From CAZSCF01 sp964605365 (GTDB taxonomy: Bacteria; Patescibacteriota; Minisyncoccia; Moranbacterales; UBA2206): a stretch of DNA of 21,485 bases. Shown here in pieces: positions 14,764 through 20,689 of this stretch (the first letter of the stretch is position 1; each line of letters begins with the position of its first letter). A program made the translations under genes and the position numbers. The notes beneath the pieces were generated by a model. It did no database searches, was not told the origin of the DNA, and saw only the letters and a program-made list of their open reading frames with translations. The stretch covers positions 1-21,485 of the forward strand of contig CAZSCF010000010.1 of NCBI GenBank assembly GCA_964605365.1, read 5' to 3'.

Positions 14764-14800
14764 ACCGGAAAATAAAGCAATCTTTATTTTCCGGTTATTT
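14764..14800 (+). terminator. 14-bp hairpin: terminator or gap leader attenuator
   Basis: ACCGGAAAATAAAG (14764-14777), loop CAAT, CTTTATTTTCCGGT (14782-14795), then TATTT. It can terminate the lamin-tail transcript. It also lies immediately downstream of the promoter at 14731-14759, so in the gap transcript it would be a 5' hairpin and could attenuate or protect the mRNA. Confidence 0.7.
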
Positions 14801-14871
14801 AACAATTAGAAGGCAAACCAAATTCCCCTTACAATCAAGTTATGGGGATAAAAAAATATCAAGGAGGTTTT

Positions 14872-15882
14872 ATGAAGAAAAGTAGAGTTGTAATCAATGG
14901 TTTTGGAAGAGTAGGTCGTTATCTGGTCAGGGCATGTCAGGGTCATGAGAATATCGAAATTGTCGCCATCAATTCCCGGGCGAAGCCGGAAGTACTGGCT
15001 CATCTTCTCAAGTACGACTCCATACATGGAATATTTGCGGCAAACATTACCACCGAAGAAAACTTTCTCGTCATTGAAGGACATAAAATCCTCGTCACCC
15101 AGATAAATTCGACCTTGTCGGAACTTCCCTGGGGAAGCTTGGGTGTTGACGTCGTCCTGGAATCGACGGGTAAGTTCCGGAAGAAAGACGAAGTTGCCGG
15201 TCACCTCAGGGCAGGAGCAAAGAAGATCATCATCGCCGCGCCCGGCAAGGGCATCGACGGCACCTTCGTTATGGGTGTCAATGAACATACTTATGATCCC
15301 AAGAAGCACCATATCATTTCCAATGCCTCCTGCACGACCAATTGTCTGGCCCCCGTCGTCAAGGTTCTCCACGATGAATTCACCGTTGTCCGCGGTCTCA
15401 TGACCACGGTACATGCCTATACGATGGATCAGCGAATCCTGGACGGTTCACACAAGGATCTGCGCCGGGGAAGAGCGGCGGCCCTCTCCATTGTTCCCAC
15501 TTCCACCGGTGCCGCCAAGGCGGTTACCGAGGTAATTCCCGATCTGAAAGGGAAAATGGATGGAGTTGCCTTGCGTGTTCCCACTCCTAACGTATCCGTC
15601 GTGGATCTGGCAGCGGAACTGAAAAGAAATGTCACCATTGCCGAAATCAACGGAGCGATGAAAGCGGCCGCGGAAGGCAAGCTGAAAAACATCCTGGCAT
15701 ATTGCGATGAAGAGCTCGTTTCCGTAGATTTCACCAGCAGCCCCTATTCTTCCATCGTTGATGCTCCTCTGACCAACGTGGTGGACGGCAATTTCGTCAA
15801 GGTTTTTTCTTGGTACGACAACGAAAGCGGCTACGCCTGCCGGATGCGTGACCTAGCCCTTTACATCGGCAAGCAACTATAA
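14872..15882 (+). CDS. gap: glyceraldehyde-3-phosphate dehydrogenase, type I
   Basis: A complete 336-residue GAPDH, converting glyceraldehyde 3-phosphate to 1,3-bisphosphoglycerate. It has the Rossmann motif NGFGRVGR (9-16), catalytic Cys154 in SNASCTTNC, TTVHAYT with the catalytic His, and the C-terminal WYDNESGYACR. At the end of the second beta strand it reads AINSRAK; NAD-specific enzymes usually have Asp there, and Ser-Arg resembles NADP-using or dual-specific GAPDHs (inference). The ATG at 14872 follows AAGGAGG by 4 nt, which rejects the in-frame ATG at 14842. Sampled GC is about 53%, far above neighbours, and codon use differs, suggesting acquisition from a GC-richer donor. It stands alone between strong hairpins, without other glycolytic genes. 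Confidence 0.97.
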   Translation: MKKSRVVINGFGRVGRYLVRACQGHENIEIVAINSRAKPEVLAHLLKYDSIHGIFAANITTEENFLVIEGHKILVTQINSTLSELPWGSLGVDVVLESTGKFRKKDEVAGHLRAGAKKIIIAAPGKGIDGTFVMGVNEHTYDPKKHHIISNASCTTNCLAPVVKVLHDEFTVVRGLMTTVHAYTMDQRILDGSHKDLRRGRAAALSIVPTSTGAAKAVTEVIPDLKGKMDGVALRVPTPNVSVVDLAAELKRNVTIAEINGAMKAAAEGKLKNILAYCDEELVSVDFTSSPYSSIVDAPLTNVVDGNFVKVFSWYDNESGYACRMRDLALYIGKQL

Positions 15883-15912
15883 AAAGAAAGGAGGAAAATA
15901 AAATACAACAAG

Positions 15913-15956
15913 AAAGTGGCAGACCATAGTATCATCGCATGTCTGCCACTTTTTAT
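15913..15956 (+). terminator. strong intrinsic terminator after gap
   Basis: AAAGTGGCAGAC (15913-15924) and GTCTGCCACTTT (15941-15952) form a perfect 12-bp stem with a 16-nt loop and a T-rich tail. An AAAGGAGG sequence at 15888-15895 sits between the gap stop and this hairpin with no start codon after it, possibly a remnant of a donor operon. Confidence 0.9.
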
Positions 15957-16010
15957 TTTCCTCAAAAAATTATTATGTCATCTTATCCACACACCACCTA
16001 CTACAAAAAA

Positions 16011-16046
16011 TATATCATTTTCTTGCATATGCAAGAAAATGATATA
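16011..16046. promoter_or_regulatory. 36-bp perfect palindrome upstream of the Cas2/PaaX-like gene
   Basis: The sequence is its own reverse complement over all 36 positions, centred on TTGCATATGCAA, with flanks TATATCATTTTC and GAAAATGATATA. It ends 38 bp before the ATG at 16085 and overlaps possible promoter boxes (TTGCAT; TACAAT or TAAAAT at 16045-16055). It is a good candidate operator for autoregulation. It shares its first 30 bp with two other copies at 16744 and 21434. Confidence 0.75.
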
Positions 16047-16084
16047 CAATAAAATAGTTAGGTATATTGTTTTAATTTTTTATT

Positions 16085-16693
16085 ATGTCAAAAAATAAAA
16101 AGACAACAAAAGAAATTATTGAAAATTTTTTATATTCGGACAGCAAAAGCGCCACTGCTACCAAATTTCTGCTTATGACACTTGCGGTTAGTGGAGCCGT
16201 TTTTGTAGGAGCTCTCGCTCCGGCCATTATTTCCTTAACAAGTAACAGCAAGCAATCAAAGAGATTTTCCAAAAAGCAAATACAGAATACTTTCAGCCTG
16301 CTAAAGCAAAGGAAATTAATTGAAATTATTCGAGAAAAAAAAGGGAAAACGACAGTTAAATTAACAAATAAGGGCCAGGCGCGAATTAGAGATTTTTGTT
16401 TTGAAGAGCTTCGAATTTCAAAAGCAAAACACTGGGACAAAAAATGGAGAATATTGATTTATGATATTCCCACAAAGCCAAAAATTTATAACAAAGCACG
16501 TGAAGCCTTGCGTGACAAAATAAAAGAAATTGGGTTTGTGCAACTACAAAAAAGCGTTTGGGTGTGTCCCTATGAATGCGAAGATGAAATACTTTTTTTA
16601 GCCGAGAGTTATTATGTAACAAAGTATATTGAAATCCTAACGGTGGAAAAAATGCTCCATGAAGAACAATTAAAAAGAAAATTTAAATTATAA
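16085..16693 (+). CDS. PaaX/Cas2-like regulator with N-terminal hydrophobic helix
   Basis: A 202-residue protein. Residues about 26-51 are hydrophobic (FLLMTLAVSGAVFVGALAPA), suggesting a membrane segment. A winged-helix-like region follows (FSKKQIQNTFSLLKQRKLIE, ending TVKLTNKGQARI). The C-terminal domain has the Cas2-like ferredoxin fold of PaaX regulators: WDKKWRILIYDIP, IGFVQLQKSVWVCPYECEDE and a closing YIEILTVEKM. Proteins of this layout are frequent in CPR genomes and are sometimes annotated as Cas2. With no CRISPR array or other cas genes here, a transcriptional role is more likely. Palindromes stand on both sides. Confidence 0.8.
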   Translation: MSKNKKTTKEIIENFLYSDSKSATATKFLLMTLAVSGAVFVGALAPAIISLTSNSKQSKRFSKKQIQNTFSLLKQRKLIEIIREKKGKTTVKLTNKGQARIRDFCFEELRISKAKHWDKKWRILIYDIPTKPKIYNKAREALRDKIKEIGFVQLQKSVWVCPYECEDEILFLAESYYVTKYIEILTVEKMLHEEQLKRKFKL

Positions 16694-16743
16694 AGATATT
16701 CACCTTGTATTCTTACCTCCCGTTTTGACATATTATTAGCAAA

Positions 16744-16788
16744 TAAAAAATATATCATTTTCTTGCATATGCAACTATTTGATATATT
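16744..16788. repeat. 45-bp repeat, imperfect palindrome (copy 2)
   Basis: Identical over 45 bp to 21434-21478 and identical to the left 30 bp of the palindrome at 16011. The palindrome core 16751-16786 has 14 of 18 complementary positions. It lies between the convergent ends of the PaaX/Cas2-like gene and miaB. Confidence 0.85.
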
Positions 16789-16806
16789 CTTGTATATAAA
16801 TATATA

Positions 16807-16848
16807 AAAAACAGCCCATTTTGTTATTTTATTTCACGGACTGTTTTT
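16807..16848 (-). terminator. miaB terminator
   Basis: GGACTGTTTTT (16838-16848) and AAAAACAGCCC (16807-16817) pair fully in minus-strand RNA (one G-U) and give a U-run after the stem. On the plus strand there is one mismatch, which supports the minus direction. Confidence 0.65.
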
Positions 16849-16881
16849 AATTTCCATTTTCTCTAAGGAGGAAGAAAGAAT

Positions 16882-18183
16882 TTAATTTATAAGCTTTCCC
16901 GCAAATTCATAGGCTTCTGTTTGCATAATTTTTACTCTTACTATTTTCACTATAAGATTTTTATTGCCCTTAAATTTTACCCGTTTCATTTCTTGTGAAT
17001 CACCGTATGCATATCCCTTACTGAAAGAATCCACCAAAACTTTTAAGGTTTTGCCCAAAAATTTCTTATTTTTCTTTTCTGCAATATCATATAGGAGATT
17101 TTCCATAATATCTTGCCTTCTCTTTTTTTCTTTGCGAGAAATATCGTCCTTGTAAATCTTGCTGGCCACCGTCCCATTTCTTTCGGAATATGTTGGCACA
17201 TGGGCCATATCAAATTTTACCTTCTTGCACAAAGCAACTGTATTTTTAAATTGGCTCTCTGTTTCTCCCGGAAAACCTACGATAATATCTGTGGTTATGG
17301 TTATTTCTGGACAAGTTTTTTTAATTTTTTTTACAATTTCCAAAAACCATTCGCGAGTATATTTGCGGTTCATTTTTTTAAGAATGTCGTTATCGCCCGA
17401 TTGCACTGGCAGATGAATGTGTTTTGCCATCTTGGGAAGCCTAAGCGCATCAATACTTTCATCGTGCATATTTCTGGGATGTGGAGATTGAAAACATATT
17501 TTTTCTATTCCTGAAATTTGATTTGCCTCCCATAGTAAAACAGCAAAAGGATTTGTATACGGATTTTTTTTAGATTTTTTATTGATATCTTTGGGATTAT
17601 ATGAATTCACATTTGTTCCCAAAAGCTGTATCTCTTTTGTTCCTTTTTCTGCATAATACTTTATTTCTCTTAGAACATTTTCCAGCTTTCTGCTCACCTC
17701 TCTGCCGCGCACAAAAGGAACCGCACAATATGTACAAAAATTATTACAGCCATCCATTATTGGGATATAAACACTGTGGATCTTTTTGTTTTTCGACAAA
17801 ACTTCGAGATATTCACAGTCTTTTCTTTCATGATCGATCACTTTATCTTTCATTTTGCTTTCTAATAATTTTGGCAAATCTTCTAATTCTTTTATGTTGA
17901 AGAAGAAATCAATATATTTTTTGAATTTAGGCATATCTTGCCTGAGAACACAACCGGTAACTGCAATGGTTATATTCTTTTTGCTGTTTTTTACTTTTAC
18001 TATTTTTCTGAAAATCTTGTCAGTAACCAATTGTCTTACAGAACAGGCATTAAAAATATACAAAGTCGCCGGTTTTTTTGCAGAAACTTCTGTCCAGCCG
18101 TTTTCATCTAGAACAGTCATAATTTTTTTCGAATCATTTTGGTTAACAAAACATCCGAAAGTATAAATTTTATATACCTTCAT
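16882..18183 (-). CDS. miaB: tRNA-2-methylthio-N6-dimethylallyladenosine synthase
   Basis: A 433-residue radical-SAM methylthiotransferase that adds the methylthio group to i6A37 of tRNAs. The N-terminal UPF0004 domain carries the auxiliary cluster cysteines: Cys11 (YTFGCFVNQND), Cys47 (NACSVR) and Cys78 (VTGCVLRQ). The radical-SAM CxxxCxxC motif is DGCNNFCTYCAVPF, then VRGREVSR, QLLGTNVNSY, HLPVQSGD and ITTDIIVGFPGET, with a C-terminal TRAM domain (KVLVDSF...YEFAGKLIN). MtaB is a possible alternative, but the first motif and length favour MiaB. I chose the ATG at 18183; the upstream one at 18237 adds a hydrophobic tail encoded by the leader hairpin. Confidence 0.92.
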   Translation of the reverse strand: MKVYKIYTFGCFVNQNDSKKIMTVLDENGWTEVSAKKPATLYIFNACSVRQLVTDKIFRKIVKVKNSKKNITIAVTGCVLRQDMPKFKKYIDFFFNIKELEDLPKLLESKMKDKVIDHERKDCEYLEVLSKNKKIHSVYIPIMDGCNNFCTYCAVPFVRGREVSRKLENVLREIKYYAEKGTKEIQLLGTNVNSYNPKDINKKSKKNPYTNPFAVLLWEANQISGIEKICFQSPHPRNMHDESIDALRLPKMAKHIHLPVQSGDNDILKKMNRKYTREWFLEIVKKIKKTCPEITITTDIIVGFPGETESQFKNTVALCKKVKFDMAHVPTYSERNGTVASKIYKDDISRKEKKRRQDIMENLLYDIAEKKNKKFLGKTLKVLVDSFSKGYAYGDSQEMKRVKFKGNKNLIVKIVRVKIMQTEAYEFAGKLIN

Positions 18184-18198
18184 AAAAAATATTATTCC

Positions 18199-18235
18199 GC
18201 TTAGGCTGAAGATAAAAAAAATCCCCAGCCCAAGC
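18199..18235 (-). promoter_or_regulatory. 15-bp RNA hairpin in the miaB leader
   Basis: In minus-strand RNA GCUUGGGCUGGGGAU pairs over all 15 positions with AUCUUCAGCCUAAGC around a U7 loop, using three G-U pairs. The plus strand would have three A-C mismatches, so the fold is specific to the minus transcript. It ends 15 nt before the miaB ATG; no pure U-run follows. It may be a terminator for the upstream series or a translation/attenuation element. Confidence 0.65.
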
Positions 18236-18345
18236 AAACAATTAGTTGCTTACCATGAACAAGTGCTTCTTGGCCTTTCTTGTTTTGCGTCTTTTTGTTG
18301 CGTTCATAGCTTTTGTCGTTATTTTTACTATTCTTGGAGCTCGAC

Positions 18346-18419
18346 TTTCCCCAATGAAACCACTTTGCAAAAAATGATTTCAACAAGAGAGGCAAGAGAA
18401 GTTGCGATGAACCTCTCTT
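18346..18419 (-). repeat. cassette-boundary repeat, copy 1, with hairpin
   Basis: The conserved core (18346-18393 on the plus strand: TTTCCCC, AATGAAACCACTT, AATGATTTCAA, AAGAGAGGC) is followed by a hairpin AAGAGAGG/CCTCTCTT (18385-18419). It lies just downstream of the 99-aa lipoprotein gene. In minus RNA the core forms a second hairpin, UGAAAUCA with UGGUUUCA (one G-U). Copies 2 and 3 are at 18794 and 19520. Confidence 0.85.
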
Positions 18420-18424
18420 TCCAA

Positions 18425-18724
18425 CTATTGCTGTTTTGGACATGGTATTGACGGGTCTTTTTTGCACGCCTCAGCTTGACGCACAAGAGCAGTATAGTGC
18501 CTGTCGCACGTTCCCTGATAGGCCTTTGCAAACCTATCTCGATATTCGCACGAGAAGCCTAGCCTCTCCATTCTCCAGAGCTCATGTTTCAGATACTCCA
18601 GAGAACAAAGCCCGTTTCCCTCGATGTGTAGCCTTGCCGTCGCATGTCCACTCGCCGGCGCCCTGTCCTCGAAACTTCCGCATCCTATTAACACTGCCGA
18701 CATCAAAAGTACTAAATATCTCAT
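18425..18724 (-). CDS. small lipoprotein, unknown function
   Basis: A 99-residue protein with a short signal peptide and lipobox (VLIGC, about residues 11-15), so it is probably lipid-anchored. The mature part is Cys- and charge-rich (CSLEYLKHELWRMERLGFSC, CDRHY, ACKKDPSIPC); several Cys could form disulphides outside the cell. I recognise no family. AGGAGG lies 5 nt before the ATG. Sampled GC is about 52%, well above the backbone. It lies between repeat copies 2 and 1, with a probable promoter of its own, as a discrete cassette. Confidence 0.7.
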   Translation of the reverse strand: MRYLVLLMSAVLIGCGSFEDRAPASGHATARLHIEGNGLCSLEYLKHELWRMERLGFSCEYRDRFAKAYQGTCDRHYTALVRQAEACKKDPSIPCPKQQ

Positions 18725-18754
18725 TGCTGCCTCCTCTTTTAAGTTTGATTTAAG

Positions 18755-18783
18755 AGACTACTACTATCTAAAGCTAATGTCAA
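18755..18783 (-). promoter_or_regulatory. possible promoter for the lipoprotein gene
   Basis: On the minus strand a perfect TTGACA (18778-18783) is followed after 17 bp by TAGTCT (18755-18760). It lies between repeat copy 2 and the gene. The -10 box is weak. Confidence 0.45.
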
Positions 18784-18793
18784 TAGTTATGTT

Positions 18794-18864
18794 TTTCCCT
18801 AATGAAACCACTTTGTAAAAAATGATTTCAATAAGAGGGGCGAAGAAAAAAAGTTTTCTTCGCC
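18794..18864 (-). repeat. cassette-boundary repeat, copy 2, with hairpin
   Basis: Same core as copy 1 (AATGAAACCACTT, AATGATTTCAA, AAGAGGGGC), followed by a perfect 11-bp hairpin GGCGAAGAAAA/TTTTCTTCGCC (18839-18864). It separates the lipoprotein cassette from the structured non-coding block. Confidence 0.88.
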
Positions 18865-18911
18865 TTGGTTATTTATCTTTCACCCGCGCAGCCAGGCTAC
18901 TCAATATAACA

Positions 18912-19169
18912 TTGCTCGCAGCAACGCACAGACAAGAGGCTTGATTGTCTGTGTAGTATGCAATTCCGATTAGGTTGCGCATCGCGATACGCAAAATTAT
19001 CTGGAATTACTTTAGTCAGTTATGCGAAGTATACGCTCGCCTGACAACCCGGATAAGCCACTATCACCGGTTTCATTTATAAGAGTCTCCAAGCCAGACT
19101 CGGAAGTATAGGCACTGCGGCCTTGCATGCTCCGCTTCCACAGGCTAACACGATTAGCCACTGACATGC
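18912..19169 (-). ncRNA. non-coding block packed with hairpins
   Basis: No convincing ORF is present. At least seven inverted repeats follow one another: TTGCT-cgc-AGCAA (18912), CACAGACAA/TTGTCTGTG (18927-18953), AATTCC..GGAATT enclosing the 20-bp near-palindrome from TTGCGCATCG to CGATACGCAA (18962-19008), GTCAG..CTGAC enclosing GCGA/TCGC (19015-19045), CCGGATA/TATC..CCGG (19049-19070), GAGTCT/AGACTC (19083-19101) and GCATG..CATGC enclosing GGCTAA/TTAGCC (19125-19169). It lies where a gene would be in the series, straight after the 102-aa gene. It may be a structured RNA transcribed on the minus strand or a folded-DNA recombination site. The strand is inferred from neighbours. Confidence 0.45.
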
Positions 19170-19171
19170 TT

Positions 19172-19480
19172 TTATTTAAAAGAACAGGAACATGAAAGCC
19201 AATTCAGTTCGATTCCTCCCAGAATTGCCGCCCGCATTTTGTCTATGTTTAAATCCAAAAATCTTATTCCGCCGACATTTTCATAGACATCTCTATCATT
19301 GTCTCTTATCCAGGTAAAAACAATTGCGTTGCTGCCCGCACACGGTATGAATTCATTTAATACATTATTGTTTATCCGAACAAATATTCCCAAGGGCGCT
19401 GATCGTTGCGGATTTTCATTTATGATGACTTTGTCTATGCCGCTTCTTCTTGAAACAATAACCTCTATCATCTCTTTCAT
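19172..19480 (-). CDS. 102-aa protein of unknown function
   Basis: A 102-residue predicted cytoplasmic protein starting MKEMIEVIVSRRSG and ending in a Cys/Ser-rich SCSCSFK. It has alternating hydrophobic strands, and the segment NAIVFTWIRDNDRDVYENVG suggests a small alpha/beta fold. I recognise no family. The ATG at 19480 is preceded by AAGGAGG at good spacing, preferred over the in-frame ATG at 19528, which lies inside repeat copy 3. It follows the REC-like gene in the same direction. Confidence 0.6.
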   Translation of the reverse strand: MKEMIEVIVSRRSGIDKVIINENPQRSAPLGIFVRINNNVLNEFIPCAGSNAIVFTWIRDNDRDVYENVGGIRFLDLNIDKMRAAILGGIELNWLSCSCSFK

Positions 19481-19519
19481 GCTCTCTCCTCCTTTTTTAT
19501 ATTCAATTTTTAATTTACT

Positions 19520-19594
19520 TTTCTCCAATGAAACCGCTTCTCAAAATGATTTCAATAAGAGGGGCAAGAGAAATTAGAATCAATTTTCTTGCCC
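19520..19594 (-). repeat. cassette-boundary repeat, copy 3, with hairpin
   Basis: The core (AATGAAACCGCTT, AATGATTTCAA, AAGAGGGGC) has lost 2 bp in the A-run relative to the other copies. It is followed by a hairpin, GGGCAAGA/TCTTGCCC, whose stem extends into AAATT/AATTT (19562-19594). It lies between the REC-like gene and the 102-aa gene. Confidence 0.85.
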
Positions 19595-19683
19595 TATATA
19601 TTCAATCCATTTCAGGATTGGATTTCGCACAGCGGTCTCGCCCAAGCTTATTTTTTCACTTGGATCCCCGCTCGAGTTTGTGC
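19595..19683 (-). other. non-coding tail of the REC-like gene
   Basis: Between the REC-like stop and repeat copy 3. It holds a small hairpin, CAATCC-ATTTCA-GGATTG, and an imperfect CCAAG/CTTGG pair. I see no gene. Confidence 0.4.
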
Positions 19684-20202
19684 TTACTTTGATTGCTCCT
19701 GTGAATTTTTTTGTTGGAGAGCTGCGAACTTTTTCTCCAGCAATTCGCAGGCGGCTTCCCAGTCCTTTTCTTCTATCCACCCGGGACAACGAGAGAACAT
19801 ATCAGGCTTCCAGCTATTGCTGAGAGCCGAAAAGTACCCGTCATATATCCAGGAAGTTGCCTTCCCGTGATGACGATCCTTCTCGTTTACCTTTGTGCAA
19901 ATCACTGCCGGTTTACCAAATAAAGCAGCGTGAAAAGCGACCAATAGCCCAGACGGGGTGATACCGGAACGTCCGCTTGTTCCCGGCATCTTAAAATTCA
20001 GATCGGTAATGACTCCGTCCGCCTCCTGTCTGACGTCGTCGCCATGTGAGATGCAAGGGAAGAAGTTATCCTGACCCCTAGAGTCAGCAAACCATTCTTT
20101 ATCGGGGTTTATGGGAGTCACCAACTCATGTCCCCTGGCCCTTATGATCTCTTTTGCCCTTTCTATTTCTTGTGGATCATCATCAATAATTAATATTCTC
20201 AT
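19684..20202 (-). CDS. response-regulator receiver-like protein
   Basis: A 172-residue single-domain protein resembling a CheY-like receiver. The N-terminus MRILIIDDDP gives the acidic pocket (Asp7-9), and Asp67 in GVITDLNF is in the phosphoacceptor position. A glycine-rich loop and GKPAVICTKVNEK may supply the Thr and Lys of the receiver, although spacing is unusual and there is a long His/Asp/Gly insert. There is no output domain and no histidine kinase in the window, so partner and signal are unknown. AAGGAGG precedes the ATG by 5 nt. GC is about 53% in sampled sequence. It is the first real gene after the promoter at 20404-20432. Confidence 0.65.
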   Translation of the reverse strand: MRILIIDDDPQEIERAKEIIRARGHELVTPINPDKEWFADSRGQDNFFPCISHGDDVRQEADGVITDLNFKMPGTSGRSGITPSGLLVAFHAALFGKPAVICTKVNEKDRHHGKATSWIYDGYFSALSNSWKPDMFSRCPGWIEEKDWEAACELLEKKFAALQQKNSQEQSK

Positions 20203-20403
20203 ATCTTCCTCCTTCTTCCTTTCGGATTGTGTGGTGGGTTGGGTCCGCCGCCGCTTTCGCTTTGGCGAGATAAAACCAAATCATCAGCCTTTTATAATGT
20301 GTGGCTTACTTCACTTTAGAGTCGGTTATTTGGCAGAGCCCGACTTATTTCAAAGAACAGTGTTAAGACTTGTTTTTTTCTCGCTTCGTCATCCTAACAG
20401 GTC
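20203..20403 (-). other. 5' leader of the cassette series
   Basis: About 190 nt between the predicted start of transcription and the REC-like gene. It begins GACCTGTTAGG, then a nearly leaderless 9-codon ORF (20363-20392: MTKREKNKS). A hairpin AGTCGG/CCGACT lies at 20320-20345, and a GC-rich stretch near 20245-20265 precedes the Shine-Dalgarno. The start matches the leader at 150-163. Confidence 0.55.
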
Positions 20404-20432
20404 ATTATATAGGACTTTTAACAAAATGTCAA
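20404..20432 (-). promoter_or_regulatory. perfect sigma70 promoter of the cassette series
   Basis: On the minus strand TTGACA (20427-20432), 17 bp, TATAAT (20404-20409): full consensus at both boxes and ideal spacing. It is divergent from the TrmB-type gene at 20690 and should be very strong unless repressed. Confidence 0.88.
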
Positions 20433-20501
20433 TAACATGCGTCAATAATATCAACAAGAAATTATGCTCTTTTCCATATTTTCCTTATTTTAAGCAATAT
20501 G

Positions 20502-20529
20502 TTGACATATTTAGCCAATATGCTATGCT
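20502..20529 (+). promoter_or_regulatory. promoter for the second TrmB-type gene
   Basis: TTGACA (20502-20507), 16 bp, TATGCT (20524-20529). Between and around the divergent promoters are repeated TGTTGA/TCAACA-like half-sites (for example 20448-20456 and 20536-20556) that could be operators. Confidence 0.6.
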
Positions 20530-20593
20530 ACGAATGTTGACGAATAATATCGACACTATTCATAAAACATACAGTATGGAACGATATTCACCT

Positions 20594-20677
20594 GTCATTG
20601 CGAGGAATGAAATGACGAAGCAATCTAATAAAATAAGGAAGTAGATTGCCACAGTCGCTACGCTCCTTCGCAATGAC
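20594..20677. mobile_element. 84-bp MITE-like palindrome in a regulator leader
   Basis: Inverted ends GTCATTGCGAGG and its imperfect complement CCTTCGCAATGAC enclose AGCAATCT/AGATTGC arms, giving one long hairpin. Repeats beginning GTCATTGCGAGG are widespread in bacteria (established knowledge). Here it lies between the promoter and the start codon of the second TrmB-type gene. Confidence 0.8.
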
Positions 20678-20689
20678 ATACCAAAAAAC

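Noticed and set aside
14806..15414. 202-codon minus-strand frame opposite gap
   Set aside because: Antisense shadow of the GC-rich gap gene, with no domain features.
16862..16881. AAGGAGG after the miaB end on the plus strand
   Set aside because: No start codon at a usable distance; probably chance purine-rich sequence.
18242..18307. 21-codon basic ORF (minus) starting MNATKRRKTRKAKK
   Set aside because: Placed where a fourth cassette gene might be, but too short, with no Shine-Dalgarno or other support.
18201..18467. 88-codon minus-strand frame
   Set aside because: It overlaps the lipoprotein gene end, reads through repeat copy 1 and the miaB leader hairpin, and has no Shine-Dalgarno.
18346..19594. 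Integron attC sites
   Set aside because: No RYYYAAC/GTTRRRY core pairs in the repeats and no integrase in the window; called a cassette-like repeat only.
20111..20644. 177-codon plus-strand frame
   Set aside because: It crosses two promoters, the cassette leader and the MITE-like repeat; composition is not protein-like.
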